From: Phycisphaerae bacterium
GTDB lineage: Bacteria; Planctomycetota; Phycisphaerae; Phycisphaerales; SM1A02
Direction of reading: 5' to 3'
NCBI GenBank assembly: GCA_016873275.1
Contig: VGXO01000007.1
Location: forward strand, 16,043-80,042
DNA: 64,000 nucleotides
Positions 14,917 through 23,531 of this stretch are shown here, in pieces. A model generated the notes under the pieces. It searched no databases. It was not told where the DNA came from and saw nothing but the letters and a program-made list of their open reading frames with translations. The position numbers and the translations under genes are program-made. The stretch's first letter is position 1. The number at the start of each line of letters is the position of its first letter.

Positions 14917-17790
14917 ATGACCGAGCCTGCCCCGAACGACCTGCCCCACCGCTACAGCGGCGCCTACGCGAACCGCCTCGAGGAGGCGTGGCAGGCGCGG
15001 CTCGAGGCGGAGGGCGCGTTCCGCCAGCCGAATCCAGGCGAGCCCGGCTTCGACCCGTCGCGACCGAAGTTCTACTGCCTCGACATGTTCCCGTATCCCT
15101 CCGGTGCGGGCCTGCACGTCGGGCATCCCGAGGGCTACACCGCGACCGACATCATCTGCCGCTACAAGCGGATGAAGGGCTTCAACGTCCTGCACCCGAT
15201 GGGTTGGGACGCGTTCGGCCTGCCCGCCGAGCAGTACGCGATCGCGACGGGCGTCCACCCCGAGGTCACGACGACGAAGGCGATCGACACCTTCCGCCGG
15301 CAGCTGAAGCGCTTCGGCTTCTGCTACGACTGGTCGCGGGAGCTCGCGACGATCGATCCGGGGTACTACCGCTGGACGCAGTGGATCTGGCTGCAGGCGT
15401 ACGGCTCGTGGTTCGATCCGGCGCTGCGGAAGGCGCGACCGATCGCGGAGCTCGAGGCGACGCTCGCCCGCGAGGACCGCGCGATCGAGACCGCCGCCGG
15501 ACCGCGCCGCTGGAGCGCCTGCTCGCGGCTCGAGCGGCAGGCGCACCTCGACCGGCATCGCCTCGCCTACCTCGGCGAGCAGACCGTCAACTGGTGCCCG
15601 AAGCTCGGCACGGTGCTTGCCAACGAGGAGGTGATCGACGGGCGGAGCGAGCGCGGCGGTCACCCGGTGCTGCGGATGCCGCTCAAGCAGTGGATGTTCC
15701 GCATCACCGCCTACGCCGACCGGCTGCTCGAGGACCTCGCCCTCGTCGACTGGCCGGAGTCCACCAAGACCCTGCAGGCGGAGTGGATCGGTCGGAGCGA
15801 GGGCGCGGAGGTCCGCTTCGCGCTCGACGACGGCTCCGGCGAGTCGCTCGAGGTCTTCACGACGCGCCCCGACACGATCTTCGGCGCGACCTACATGGTG
15901 GTCGCCCCGGAGCACCCGCTCGTCGCGCGGGCGGTCGCGCGGTCGGGCGATCCCCGCCTCGCCGCGTACGTCGAGGCGGCGCGGAACCGCGCCGACGTCG
16001 ACCGCCAGCAGTCGAAGGAGAAGACCGGCTGCCCGACGGGACTTCACGCGGTGAATCCCGCGACCGGCGGCCGCATTCCCATCTGGACCGCCGACTACGT
16101 GCTCATGGGCTATGGCACCGGGGCGATCATGGCGGTGCCCGCGCACGACGAGCGCGACTTCGAGTTCGCGCGGGCGTTCGATCTCCCGATCGTGCAGGTC
16201 GTCGAGGTGCCGGGCACGCCCTTCACCGGCGAGCAGGCGAACTCCGGCGAGGGCACCGCGGTGCGGAGCGCGAGCGCCGCGACCGGACTCTCGATCGACG
16301 GGCTCGCGACGGCGCCGGCGAAGGCGGCGGTGATCGCGTGGCTCGAGGCGAGGCGGCTCGGGGCGCGACGAACGAACTACCGCCTCCGCGACTGGCTCTT
16401 CTCGCGGCAGCGCTACTGGGGCGAGCCCTTCCCGATCGTCTACGACGCGGAAGGGCTGCATCACCCCGTGTCGGCGTCGGCGCTGCCGGTGGCGCTGCCG
16501 CCGCTCGCCGACTACTCGCCGATCGAGAGCGACTCGCCGCAGCCGCCGCTCGCGAAGGCCGCCGACTGGGCAAGGACCACCGCCGGCGCCGCGGGAGTGG
16601 ACCCGGCGGTCCTTCCTCCCGACGCGCCGGTCGTGCGCGAGACCAACACCATGCCCGGCTGGGCAGGGAGCTGCTGGTACTACCTCCGCTACTGCTCGCC
16701 GCGGGCGATCGATCGCTTCGTCGATGCCGGCGCCGAGCGCTACTGGATGCTCTCCCGCCGGCGCTCCGCGGGCGCGGGACCGGCTCCGGACCGCTTCGAT
16801 CCCGCGACCTGCCACGCCGGAGGCGTCGACCTCTACGTCGGCGGCGCGGAGCACGCGGTGCTCCACCTGCTCTACGCGCGATTCTGGCACAAGATGCTCT
16901 TCGACCTCGGGCTCGTCTCGACCCCGGAGCCGATGGGTCGGCTCTTCCATCAGGGGATGATCACGAGCTTCGCCTACCAGCGGCGCGACAAGAGCCTCGT
17001 CGCGGTGGACCTCGTCGAGGAGCGGTCGGACGGAACCTTCGTCGAGAAGGCGACCGGCGAGGCGGTGACGCAGATCGCCGCGAAGATGTCGAAGTCGCTC
17101 CGCAACGTCGTCAATCCAGACGACGTGATCGCCGAGCATGGAGCCGACACCTTCCGGCTCTACGAGATGTACATGGGTCCGCTCGAGGCGTCGAAGCCCT
17201 GGAACACCCGCGACATCGTGGGCGTCTTCCGCTTCCTCCAGCGGACGTGGCGGCTCGCGATCGACGAGCGGACCGGCGAGCCGCTCGGCGCGGCGACCGC
17301 GGATCCCGCGATCGAGAAGCTGCTCCACCGCACCATCGCGAAGGTCGGGGAGGACATCGAGCGCCTCGCGTTCAACACCGCGATCGCGGCGCTGATCGAG
17401 CTCGTCAACGCGGCGACCCGCCCGACCGGCATGACCGATCCCACGCGGGGCGGCATGACCCGCGACCAGCTCGAGCGCCTCGCGCGGATCCTCTGGCCGT
17501 TCGCGCCCCACGTCGCCGACGAGATCGCGGCGCGCCTCGGCGCGACCGGCGGGCTTCATCGCGCGGCGTGGCCGTCCTTCGATCCCGCGATGCTCGTCGA
17601 GGACGAGGTCGAGATCCCCGTGCAAGTGCAGGGGAAGCTGCGGGCACGCATCAAGGTGCCCGCGAAGGCGAGCGCTGCAGAGATCGAGGCGATCGCGCTC
17701 GGCGACCCGCAGGTCGTCCCTCATCTCGGCGGCAGACCGCCCAAGAAGGTGATCGTCGTGCCGGGGCGGATGGTCAACGTGGTGACCTGA
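14917..17790 (+). CDS. leuS: Leucyl-tRNA synthetase
   Basis: 957 residues, longer than the E. coli enzyme (860). Class I signature motifs: HIGH-type 'HVGHPEGYT' at about residues 67-75 after 'DMFPYPSGAGL', 'GWDAFGLPAEQYA', the CP1 editing domain with 'WIGRSEGAEV', 'VFTTRPDTIFGATYMVVAPEHP' and 'MAVPAHDERDFEFA' (editing Thr-rich and Asp regions intact), zinc-free 'NTMPGWAGSCWYYLRY', 'GGAEHAVLHLLYARFWHK', and 'AAKMSKSLRNVVNPDDV' near 721 (KMSKS). The extra length lies mainly around residues 190-215 and in an Arg-rich insert before 'HAGGVDLYVGGAEH'. The C-terminal tRNA-binding domain ends 'PKKVIVVPGRMVNVVT'. Confidence 0.96.
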   Translation: MTEPAPNDLPHRYSGAYANRLEEAWQARLEAEGAFRQPNPGEPGFDPSRPKFYCLDMFPYPSGAGLHVGHPEGYTATDIICRYKRMKGFNVLHPMGWDAFGLPAEQYAIATGVHPEVTTTKAIDTFRRQLKRFGFCYDWSRELATIDPGYYRWTQWIWLQAYGSWFDPALRKARPIAELEATLAREDRAIETAAGPRRWSACSRLERQAHLDRHRLAYLGEQTVNWCPKLGTVLANEEVIDGRSERGGHPVLRMPLKQWMFRITAYADRLLEDLALVDWPESTKTLQAEWIGRSEGAEVRFALDDGSGESLEVFTTRPDTIFGATYMVVAPEHPLVARAVARSGDPRLAAYVEAARNRADVDRQQSKEKTGCPTGLHAVNPATGGRIPIWTADYVLMGYGTGAIMAVPAHDERDFEFARAFDLPIVQVVEVPGTPFTGEQANSGEGTAVRSASAATGLSIDGLATAPAKAAVIAWLEARRLGARRTNYRLRDWLFSRQRYWGEPFPIVYDAEGLHHPVSASALPVALPPLADYSPIESDSPQPPLAKAADWARTTAGAAGVDPAVLPPDAPVVRETNTMPGWAGSCWYYLRYCSPRAIDRFVDAGAERYWMLSRRRSAGAGPAPDRFDPATCHAGGVDLYVGGAEHAVLHLLYARFWHKMLFDLGLVSTPEPMGRLFHQGMITSFAYQRRDKSLVAVDLVEERSDGTFVEKATGEAVTQIAAKMSKSLRNVVNPDDVIAEHGADTFRLYEMYMGPLEASKPWNTRDIVGVFRFLQRTWRLAIDERTGEPLGAATADPAIEKLLHRTIAKVGEDIERLAFNTAIAALIELVNAATRPTGMTDPTRGGMTRDQLERLARILWPFAPHVADEIAARLGATGGLHRAAWPSFDPAMLVEDEVEIPVQVQGKLRARIKVPAKASAAEIEAIALGDPQVVPHLGGRPPKKVIVVPGRMVNVVT

Positions 17791-17800
17791 GGGCAGGGCG

Positions 17801-18030
17801 GCGCCTGCGGCCGCAGGCGCTGGGTTCGGGTGCTGGTGCTTCGGGAGTCTCGCGAGGCTTCGGACACGGCGCGGGCGGCCGCCTGGCCGACCGTCGAGGT
17901 GCGCACACGGGCGTGGCCTGTGGACCCAGTGGACCTTGTGGACCCAGTGGAGGTGGACGGCGTGTGGACGGTGGACGTTGGTGCGCTCGTCTCGCGGGAG
18001 TCCGGACACGGCGCCTGCGGCCGCAGGCGC
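17801..18030 (+). repeat. Repeat unit A, copy 1
   Basis: Begins 10 bp after the leuS stop. Palindrome copies at 17801-17820 and 18011-18030, exactly 210 bp apart. Confidence 0.8.
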
Positions 18031-18415
18031 GGGGTTCGGGTGCCGTGCTTCGGAAGGCGTGCGTGACTCCGGAAGCCCGTGCGTCGGAAGGCATCCGCCC
18101 GTCACTGCAGCGCTTCGCCCACCCACCTGTCCACCGGGTCCACTGGGTCCACCGGGTCCACGTCCACCGATTCAAAGTCCCACGACGACGGAAGGCATCC
18201 GCCGCGCGAGCCTGTGCTACGGAAGGCTTGCGTGACTCCGGAAGCCCGTTCCTCGCAAGGCTCCCGCCCGTCACCGCAGCGCTTCGCCCACCCAGTCGTC
18301 CACCGGGTCCACTGGGTCCACCGGGTCCACGTCCACCGACCCGAAGTCCCATGACGACGGAAGGCGTCCGCCGCGCGAGCCTGTGCGACGGAAGGCGTGG
18401 GTGGCTTCGGACGCG

Positions 18416-18645
18416 GCGCCTGCGGCCGCAGGCGCTGGGTTCGGGTGCTGGTGCTTCGGGAGTCTCGAGAGGCTTCGGATACGGCGCGGGTGGCCGCCTG
18501 GCCGACCGTCGAGGTGCGCACACGGGCGTGGCCTGTGGACCCAGTGGACCTTGTGGACCCAGTGGAGGTGGACGGCGTGTGGACGGTGGACGTTGGTGCG
18601 CACGTCTCACGAGAGTCCGGACACGGCGCCTGCGGCCGCAGGCGC
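18416..18645 (+). repeat. Repeat unit A, copy 2
   Basis: Offset 615 bp from copy 1 with only a few substitutions; palindrome copies at 18416-18435 and 18626-18645, again 210 bp apart, showing a segmental duplication of A together with its B units. Confidence 0.8.
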
Positions 18646-19320
18646 GGGGTTTAGTTGCCGTGCTACGGCAGGCGTGCGTGACTCCGGAAGCCCGTTCCTC
18701 GCAAGGCTCCCGCCCGTCGCCGCAGCGCTTCGCCCACCCACCTGTCCACCGGGTCCACTGGGTCCACCGGGTCCACGTCCACCGATCCGAAGTCCCATGA
18801 CGACGGAAGGCGTCCGCCGCGCGAGCCTGTGCTACGGCAGGCGTGCGTGACTCCGGAAGCCCGTGCTTCGGAAGGCATCCATCATCCATGGTGCAGCGCT
18901 TCGCCCACCCAGTTGTCTACTGGGTCCACTGGGTCCACCGGGTCCACGTCCACCGATTCAAAGTCCCATGACGACGGAAGGCGGCCGCCCCGCGAGCCTG
19001 TGCTACGGCAGGCGTCCGCGACTCCGCTTGCCCGTGCTTCGTCAGGCATCCGCCCGTCACTGCAGCGCTTCGCCCACCCAGTTGTCCACCGGGTCCACTG
19101 GGTCCACCGGGTCCACGTCCACCGATTCAAAGTCCCATGACGACGGAAGGCGGCCGCCGCGCGAGCCTGTGCGACGGAAGGCTTGCGTGACTCCGGAAGC
19201 TCGTTCCTCGCAAGGCTCCCGCCCGTCACTGCAGCGCTTCGCCCACCCACCTGTCCACCGGGTCCACTGGGTCCACCGGGTCCTCGTCCACCGACCCGAA
19301 GTCCCCCGACGACGGAAGGC
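18646..19320 (+). repeat. Repeat unit B, copies 3-6
   Basis: Four head-to-tail B units with core offsets of 171, 169 and 169 bp. B1 and B2 occupy about 18031-18360 between the two A units. The last copy is slightly diverged (GGGTCCTCGTCC in place of GGGTCCACGTCC). Confidence 0.75.
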
Positions 19321-19486
19321 GTCCGCCAGCCCCCGCCCCGATAACGCCCCTCCCGCCCGGGCGATCTCCCATCTCCTCGTGGACTCGCGGTGGTCTCCCC
19401 GATGCCTCGGACTATCCTCGAACCGGGTCGCGGTCCGCCGCGTGTGACACCCTTCCAAGGTCCGCCTTCAGGAGCTCACGAAGCCG
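19321..19486. other. Leader region before the secreted phosphodiesterase-like gene
   Basis: 166 bp with no gene. A TATCCT hexamer at 19412-19417 is a possible -10 and a CAGGAG Shine-Dalgarno-like sequence lies about 12 nt before the ATG. Confidence 0.4.
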
Positions 19487-21325
19487 ATGGTCGAGCGTCG
19501 CGCGGTGCGTTGGCGGGTGTTCGTCGGCGCCACCGCGGCGTGGACGCTCGCCCTCTCGGCGTCGGCGCAGGTCCGCGTGGTGACCTGGAACATCGCGCGG
19601 CTCCAGGGCGACCCCGATGCCATCGAGGAGGTGCTCGCGACCCTCGCCGAGGACGACCGCCCCGGCTTCGCCGAGGCGCCCTCGATCGTGGTCTTCCAGG
19701 AGGTCACCTCCTCCTCGCTCGCCGGGATCTCCGCGCTCGTCGCCGCCGGCGCGGGTGGCGTGCCCTACCAGCTCGCGACCTACACGAGCTCGCCCTCGGA
19801 GGACTCCTCCGGCGGCGCCATCGCGCTCTTCTACCGCTCCGACCGCCTGCAGGAGGTCGCCGCGCAGCACCGCGACATCGCGACGGGCGCCGGACGCAAC
19901 AGCGACCGCTGGAGCCTGCGCCTCGTCGGCTATCCCGAGCCGATCGGCTCGCTCTGGATCTACGGCAGCCACCTCAAGGCAAGCAACGATGCCGAGAGCC
20001 GGGCGGCGCGCCTCGCCGGCGCGAACGCGCTCCGCGCCGACATGGCGACGCTCCCCGCGGGCTCGCGGATCATGCTCGTCGGCGACCTCAACCTCTACGT
20101 CAACACCGAGTCCGCCTACGTCGCGCTCCTCGCGGGCGGCGGGCTGCTCGATCCGCTCGGCAGCGGCTCGTGGTCCGGCGGGTCGAACGCCCTCAAGCAC
20201 TCGCAGTCGCCCCGCGACGTCTCGGTCGGCGGGCTCGTCGGCGGCGCGATGGACGACCGCTTCGACTTCCAGCTCGTCTCGCCCGCGCTCTCCGATGGCG
20301 CCGGGCTCGACCTCATCGGCGGCACCTATCGATCGGTCGGCAACGACGGCGCGCACTACGACCAGGCGATCAACGCGGGGAACAACCTCTACTTCCCCGG
20401 GCAGGTCGCCCGTTCGAACGCGCTCGCGGATGCGCTCTTCGATTCGAGCGACCACCTGCCGGTCGCGACCGACCTCCGGCTCCCCGGGGTCCTCGTGGCG
20501 GCGATGAGCGACGACCTCGGGCGGGCGTTCCGCGGCGCGACGGTGCCGATCGCGGTGGTCCTCTCGAACGGCGCTCCGGGCGCGAACCTCCAGCGGAGCG
20601 CCCCGATCGCGGTGACCGTCGAGGGCGTCGAGGGCGCGGTCGGCGCGACCTCCGCGACGGCGCCGCTCCTGCCGGCGACCGTGACCGCGACGGTCCTCCT
20701 CGACTGCTCGACCGCCGGGACGCTCGACGTCGTGGTCGAGGCGCGGGCGAGCGGCGAGGTCGCGAACGCGGTGTTCCCGCTGCAGGCACAGGCGGAGGTG
20801 CTCGAGCCCGCGCGACCCTCGCTCGAGGCGGGCGCGGTCGTCGAGGAGATCGAGGCGTCGATCGAGGTCGAGCCGGGCACGCCGCAGGTCGTCGAGTTCC
20901 TGATCTACAACCTGCCGGCGCCGCCGCCGCAGGGGGTGCTCGAGGTGGACGAGGTCCTCGTGGCGCCGGGACCGATCTCCCTCGTCGAGGCGCCCGCGAC
21001 GGTGGGCGTGCTTCCCGGCGTCCTCCGCGTCTCGGTCGATCCGGCGCTCGTGCCGACGAAGGGATGGCAGGGCTCGATCGAGATCGAGGTCTCTGACGAG
21101 GACCTTCCCGGCGCCCGCGCGGCGTCGCTCGTGATCCAGCTCGCGGTGTCGGTCGCCGACGCAGGCGACCCCGCGGACCTGAACCACGACGGGATCGTGA
21201 ACGGGGCGGACCTCGCGATCCTCCTCGGTGCCTGGGGAGGCTCGGGTCCCGCGGACCTGAACGACGACGGGATCGTGAACGGGGCGGACCTCGCGATCCT
21301 CCTCGGCGCCTGGAGCAGCGGATGA
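19487..21325 (+). CDS. Secreted endonuclease/exonuclease/phosphatase-family protein with dockerin-like C-terminus
   Basis: 612 residues. Signal peptide about 1-27 ('FVGATAAWTLALSASAQ'). Residues 28-330 form an EEP (DNase I-like) domain: 'VRVVTWNIARLQ' (metal-binding Asn), 'SIVVFQEVTSS' (metal-binding Glu), 'WIYGSHLKAS', 'MLVGDLNLYV' (catalytic D-x-N), and 'SSDHLPVATDLRL' (terminal Asp-His). Family members hydrolyse phosphodiesters in DNA, lipids or inositol phosphates; substrate unknown. Residues about 335-560 look like two beta-sandwich modules. The last 50 residues are two 26-residue EF-hand-like units 'DLNHDGIVNGADLAILLGAW' and 'DLNDDGIVNGADLAILLGAW', a dockerin-like tail used by planctomycete exported proteins. 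A Shine-Dalgarno is present. Confidence 0.82.
   Translation: MVERRAVRWRVFVGATAAWTLALSASAQVRVVTWNIARLQGDPDAIEEVLATLAEDDRPGFAEAPSIVVFQEVTSSSLAGISALVAAGAGGVPYQLATYTSSPSEDSSGGAIALFYRSDRLQEVAAQHRDIATGAGRNSDRWSLRLVGYPEPIGSLWIYGSHLKASNDAESRAARLAGANALRADMATLPAGSRIMLVGDLNLYVNTESAYVALLAGGGLLDPLGSGSWSGGSNALKHSQSPRDVSVGGLVGGAMDDRFDFQLVSPALSDGAGLDLIGGTYRSVGNDGAHYDQAINAGNNLYFPGQVARSNALADALFDSSDHLPVATDLRLPGVLVAAMSDDLGRAFRGATVPIAVVLSNGAPGANLQRSAPIAVTVEGVEGAVGATSATAPLLPATVTATVLLDCSTAGTLDVVVEARASGEVANAVFPLQAQAEVLEPARPSLEAGAVVEEIEASIEVEPGTPQVVEFLIYNLPAPPPQGVLEVDEVLVAPGPISLVEAPATVGVLPGVLRVSVDPALVPTKGWQGSIEIEVSDEDLPGARAASLVIQLAVSVADAGDPADLNHDGIVNGADLAILLGAWGGSGPADLNDDGIVNGADLAILLGAWSSG
21173..21318 (+). repeat. 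78-bp tandem repeat encoding the dockerin-like units
   Basis: Two copies starting at 21173 and 21251, 26 codons apart and nearly identical at the nucleotide level, including synonymous sites, which suggests recent duplication or gene conversion. Confidence 0.75.
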
Positions 21326-21389
21326 ATCCGGGACCTCGCCGCGGAGAAGCGGACGAGGTCGAGTGGACCCACGACGGGAGAAGCACCTC

Positions 21390-22262
21390 ATGAACGCCCT
21401 GCACCTCACCCTGCCTGCCCTGCGCCGCATCCCGATCCTCGCGATCGCCGGCGCGATCCTCGCGTGGACCGCGCCCGCCTCGGCGGACGTCGTCGAGATG
21501 ACCACGGTCAAGGACAACACCCTGATCGAGGATCCCTCGCTTCCCGTCAGCGCCGGCGCCTCGACGAGCTTCTACTCCGGTCGGGTCGGCTCGAACGGCG
21601 GCACGACGCTCCGGCGCGGGCTCCTGCAGTTCGACGTCGCCGCGCAGGTGCCCGCGGGAAGCACGATCACCGCGGTCACCCTGCAGGTCCGCTGCAGCAA
21701 GGTCCCCACGGGTAGCCAGGCGCAGCTGATCAAGCTCCACCGCATGCTCGCGAGCTGGGGCGAGGGCTCGTCGGTCTCCTTCGGCGGCGGCGGCGCGCCC
21801 GCGACGCCGGGCAGCGCGACTTGGGTCAGCCGCTTCCACCCGGACCTTCCCTGGACGACGCCGGGCGGGCAGTTCGCCGCAGCGCCGAGCGGTTCGACCT
21901 CGGTCGGCGCGGTCGGCTTCTACACCTTCGCGTCGAGCGCCGGCATGGTCGCCGACGTGCAGGCGTGGCTTGACGATCCCGCCTCGAACCATGGCTGGGC
22001 GGTGATCGGCAACGAGGTCGTGCCGCAGAACGTGCGGCGCTTCGAGACCCGCGAGTCCACCTCGGCGTGGCGCCCGCAGCTGGTCGTCACCTTCGTGCCG
22101 CCCTCCACGAACCCCTACGACCTCAACGGCGACGGCATCGTCAACGGCGCCGACTTGTCGATCCTGCTCGCCCAGTGGGGCGGACCCGGCACCGCCGACT
22201 TCAACGGCGACGGCGTCGTGAACGGCGCGGACCTTGCCCAGCTCCTCGGGGCGTGGACCTGA
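21390..22262 (+). CDS. Secreted DNRLRE-domain protein with dockerin-like C-terminus
   Basis: 290 residues from the ATG preceded by GGGAG at 21376-21380. Signal peptide about 1-31 ('IPILAIAGAILAWTAPASA'). Residues 32-238 fit a DNRLRE-type beta-sandwich: 'TTVKDNTLIEDPSLPVSAG' (D-N-T-L, the variant of D-N-x-L-R-E), 'LRRGLLQFDVAAQVPAGSTITAVTLQVRC', 'MVADVQAWLDDPASNHGWAVIGNE' and 'RPQLVVTFVPP'. This domain is found on surface and secreted proteins, often lyases or adhesins. The last 48 residues are two calcium-binding units 'DLNGDGIVNGADLSILLAQW' and 'DFNGDGVVNGADLAQLLGAW'. It follows the EEP protein by 64 bp on the same strand and shares its tail type, so both probably use the same export or anchoring route. 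Confidence 0.78.
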   Translation: MNALHLTLPALRRIPILAIAGAILAWTAPASADVVEMTTVKDNTLIEDPSLPVSAGASTSFYSGRVGSNGGTTLRRGLLQFDVAAQVPAGSTITAVTLQVRCSKVPTGSQAQLIKLHRMLASWGEGSSVSFGGGGAPATPGSATWVSRFHPDLPWTTPGGQFAAAPSGSTSVGAVGFYTFASSAGMVADVQAWLDDPASNHGWAVIGNEVVPQNVRRFETRESTSAWRPQLVVTFVPPSTNPYDLNGDGIVNGADLSILLAQWGGPGTADFNGDGVVNGADLAQLLGAWT

Positions 22263-22279
22263 TCTGCCGCGCAAAGGAA

Positions 22280-22307
22280 CGCCCCCGGCGCTGGGCGTCC
22301 GGGGGCG
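22280..22307. terminator. GC-rich hairpin between the DNRLRE gene and tRNA-Cys
   Basis: Perfect 9-bp stem CGCCCCCGG/CCGGGGGCG with a 10-nt loop, 18 bp after the stop codon of the DNRLRE gene and 2 bp from the tRNA 3' end on the opposite strand. It can serve both convergent transcripts; it lacks a long T-run. Confidence 0.5.
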
Positions 22308-22308
22308 A

Positions 22309-22382
22309 AGGCCGAGGTGGGATTCGAACCCACGAATAACGGATTTGCAATCCGTCCCCTTGGGCCACTTGGGTACTCGGCC
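22309..22382 (-). tRNA. tRNA-Cys (anticodon GCA)
   Basis: 74-nt cloverleaf on the minus strand. Acceptor GGCCGAG (complement of 22376-22382) pairs with CTCGGCC, discriminator U73 as expected for cysteine tRNA. Anticodon stem ACGGA/TCCGT encloses TTGCAAA with anticodon GCA. T arm is GTGGG-TTCGAAT-CCCAC. The 3' CCA is not encoded (TTC follows). Confidence 0.93.
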
Positions 22383-22438
22383 GGGGAGGGGAATCTTCGC
22401 AGGTCGGCGGGGTCTCCGTCAACGACCGATCCGATGCA

Positions 22439-23407
22439 TCACTTCTCCGCGGCGTTCGCCGTGCGGAGCGAGCCGGCGGGGACAAGGCGAAGACCGACGA
22501 GGTCCACCGTCGCGGCGGGCTCGCCGCTGAGGTAGGCGACCGCCGAGTCGCCGCGGACCGAGATCAGCTCCGCCCCGATCGCCTGCCTCGTCACCGCGTC
22601 GCGCACCTCGGTCGTGCCGTCGCGCTCGACGAGGCGAAGCCGGTCGCCGGTCGAGAGCCCGGCGTTTCGACCGACGTCGAGGATCACCTCGCGTCGCCCC
22701 TTCACCGAGGCGATCTCGAGGCGCAGCCCGCTCGCGGTCGGCAGCTCCTCGACCACCGCGACCACCTCCGCGACCGCCTCGGAGGTCGCCTCGCCGAGGG
22801 GCGTCGACCAGAAGAGGTAGCTGCGCGGGGAGAGTCCGTCGTAGCCGTCGCGGAGCGTGACCTCCTTCGGGACGTCCTCGGCGCTTCGAAGGAGGTCCTG
22901 CCGGACGACGAGACCGTCCTCGAGCCGGATCACCTCGAGCTCGACCGCGACGAACGCCTCGTTGCGGCTTCCGAAGAGACCCGTCCGCGTGAGGGTGCCG
23001 CCTCCCACCTCGGCGGTGTGGAGGAAGTCGGTGACGCGTCCGACGACGAGGTAGTCGGCGTCCGGCGCGAGCGCGCGGGCGGCGGCGAGACGCGCCTCGC
23101 GGTCGCCGCCCGGATCCTTCGAGAGGATCCGGACGTCGACCGCATGGTCGTTCCGAAGCATGCGGGCGACCGCGTCCGAGACCGCCGGGCCGACGCCCTT
23201 CCAGCCGAGCGGGTTCGAGCCGGGATCGGCGAACGGCGCCATCACCACGACGAGCCGCGCATCCATCGACGCCTTCTGCACGCCGGACTCGGTCCGCGCG
23301 GCGGGCGCGTCCTGGTGCGAGAGGCGAGGGGCCGAGCAGGCTCCGAGCGAGAGGGCGAGCGAGAGGGCGAGCGAGAGGGTCCTTCCGAGCAGCATCGCGG
23401 GTCGCAT
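22439..23407 (-). CDS. Putative lipoprotein, CsgG/LpoB/GNA1162-like
   Basis: 322 residues. Residues 1-24 are a lipoprotein signal with lipobox L-G-A-C (Cys24) after a tandem 'LSLALSLALSL' hydrophobic core. The following 170 residues ('LVVVMAPFADPGSNPLGWKGVGPAVSDAVARML', 'ALAPDADYLVVGRVTDFL', 'GTLTRTGLFGSRNEAFVAVELEVIRLEDGLVV') have the layout of the CsgG/LpoB/GNA1162 alpha-beta domain: a strand ending in M-x-P-F, a helix preparing an N-terminal nucleophile-free fold, then 'ADYLVVGRV'. The last 90 residues look like a small beta domain ('GRREVILDVGRNAGLSTGDRLRLVERDG'), of the type seen in flagellar FlgT-like proteins. Outer-membrane periplasmic face is likely; function unknown. Divergent from the next gene. 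Confidence 0.62.
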   Translation of the reverse strand: MRPAMLLGRTLSLALSLALSLGACSAPRLSHQDAPAARTESGVQKASMDARLVVVMAPFADPGSNPLGWKGVGPAVSDAVARMLRNDHAVDVRILSKDPGGDREARLAAARALAPDADYLVVGRVTDFLHTAEVGGGTLTRTGLFGSRNEAFVAVELEVIRLEDGLVVRQDLLRSAEDVPKEVTLRDGYDGLSPRSYLFWSTPLGEATSEAVAEVVAVVEELPTASGLRLEIASVKGRREVILDVGRNAGLSTGDRLRLVERDGTTEVRDAVTRQAIGAELISVRGDSAVAYLSGEPAATVDLVGLRLVPAGSLRTANAAEK

Positions 23408-23493
23408 GAGGAGGAAGGATCGGACGCTGGCGGCGTGCGGCTTCAGTTCGCCGGACCGTCCTCGCGACCGCCACCGCAGGAGAGTTTCGGACG

Positions 23494-23499
23494 TAGACT
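23494..23499 (+). promoter_or_regulatory. Candidate -10 TAGACT before the secreted hypothetical gene
   Basis: TAGACT 32 nt before the GTG start at 23532, in the 124-bp divergent region with the lipoprotein gene. Confidence 0.25.
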
Positions 23500-23531
23500 C
23501 GCGCTCGACCCGCCGCCTTCTCGAGGACGCC

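Larger units (their letters stand above)
17801..19320. repeat. Higher-order intergenic repeat array (units A and B)
   Basis: About 1.5 kb without a credible gene, built as A1-B1-B2-A2-B3-B4-B5-B6. Unit A is 230 bp bounded by copies of the perfect 20-bp palindrome GCGCCTGCGGCCGCAGGCGC. Unit B is 169-171 bp with a core of repeated GTCCACTGGGTCC/GTCCACCGGGTCC words beginning at 18138, 18307, 18753, 18924, 19093 and 19262. Unit A carries the same words in reverse complement (about 17928-17955 and 18537-18565), so A and B can pair. Unit B also carries a conserved GACGACGGAAGGC junction at 18184, 18353, 18799, 18970, 19139 and 19308. Confidence 0.85.

Noticed and set aside
17801..17820. Perfect palindrome as leuS terminator
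   Set aside because: It has no loop or T-run and recurs four times at fixed spacing, so it is better explained as part of the repeat array.
12106..18126. 2,006-codon open frame on the minus strand across folC and leuS
   Set aside because: It runs antisense to two clearly identified genes, is dominated by Arg, Asp, Leu and His from GC-skewed codons, and shows no family motif.
17801..19320. CRISPR array
   Set aside because: Units are 169-230 bp with no short direct repeats and unique spacers of equal length, and no cas genes lie nearby.
18079..19447. Small open frames encoding runs of Val-Asp-Pro or Ser-Thr-Gly
   Set aside because: They are translations of the GTCCACTGGGTCC words; unit length (169-171) mostly breaks the frame between copies.
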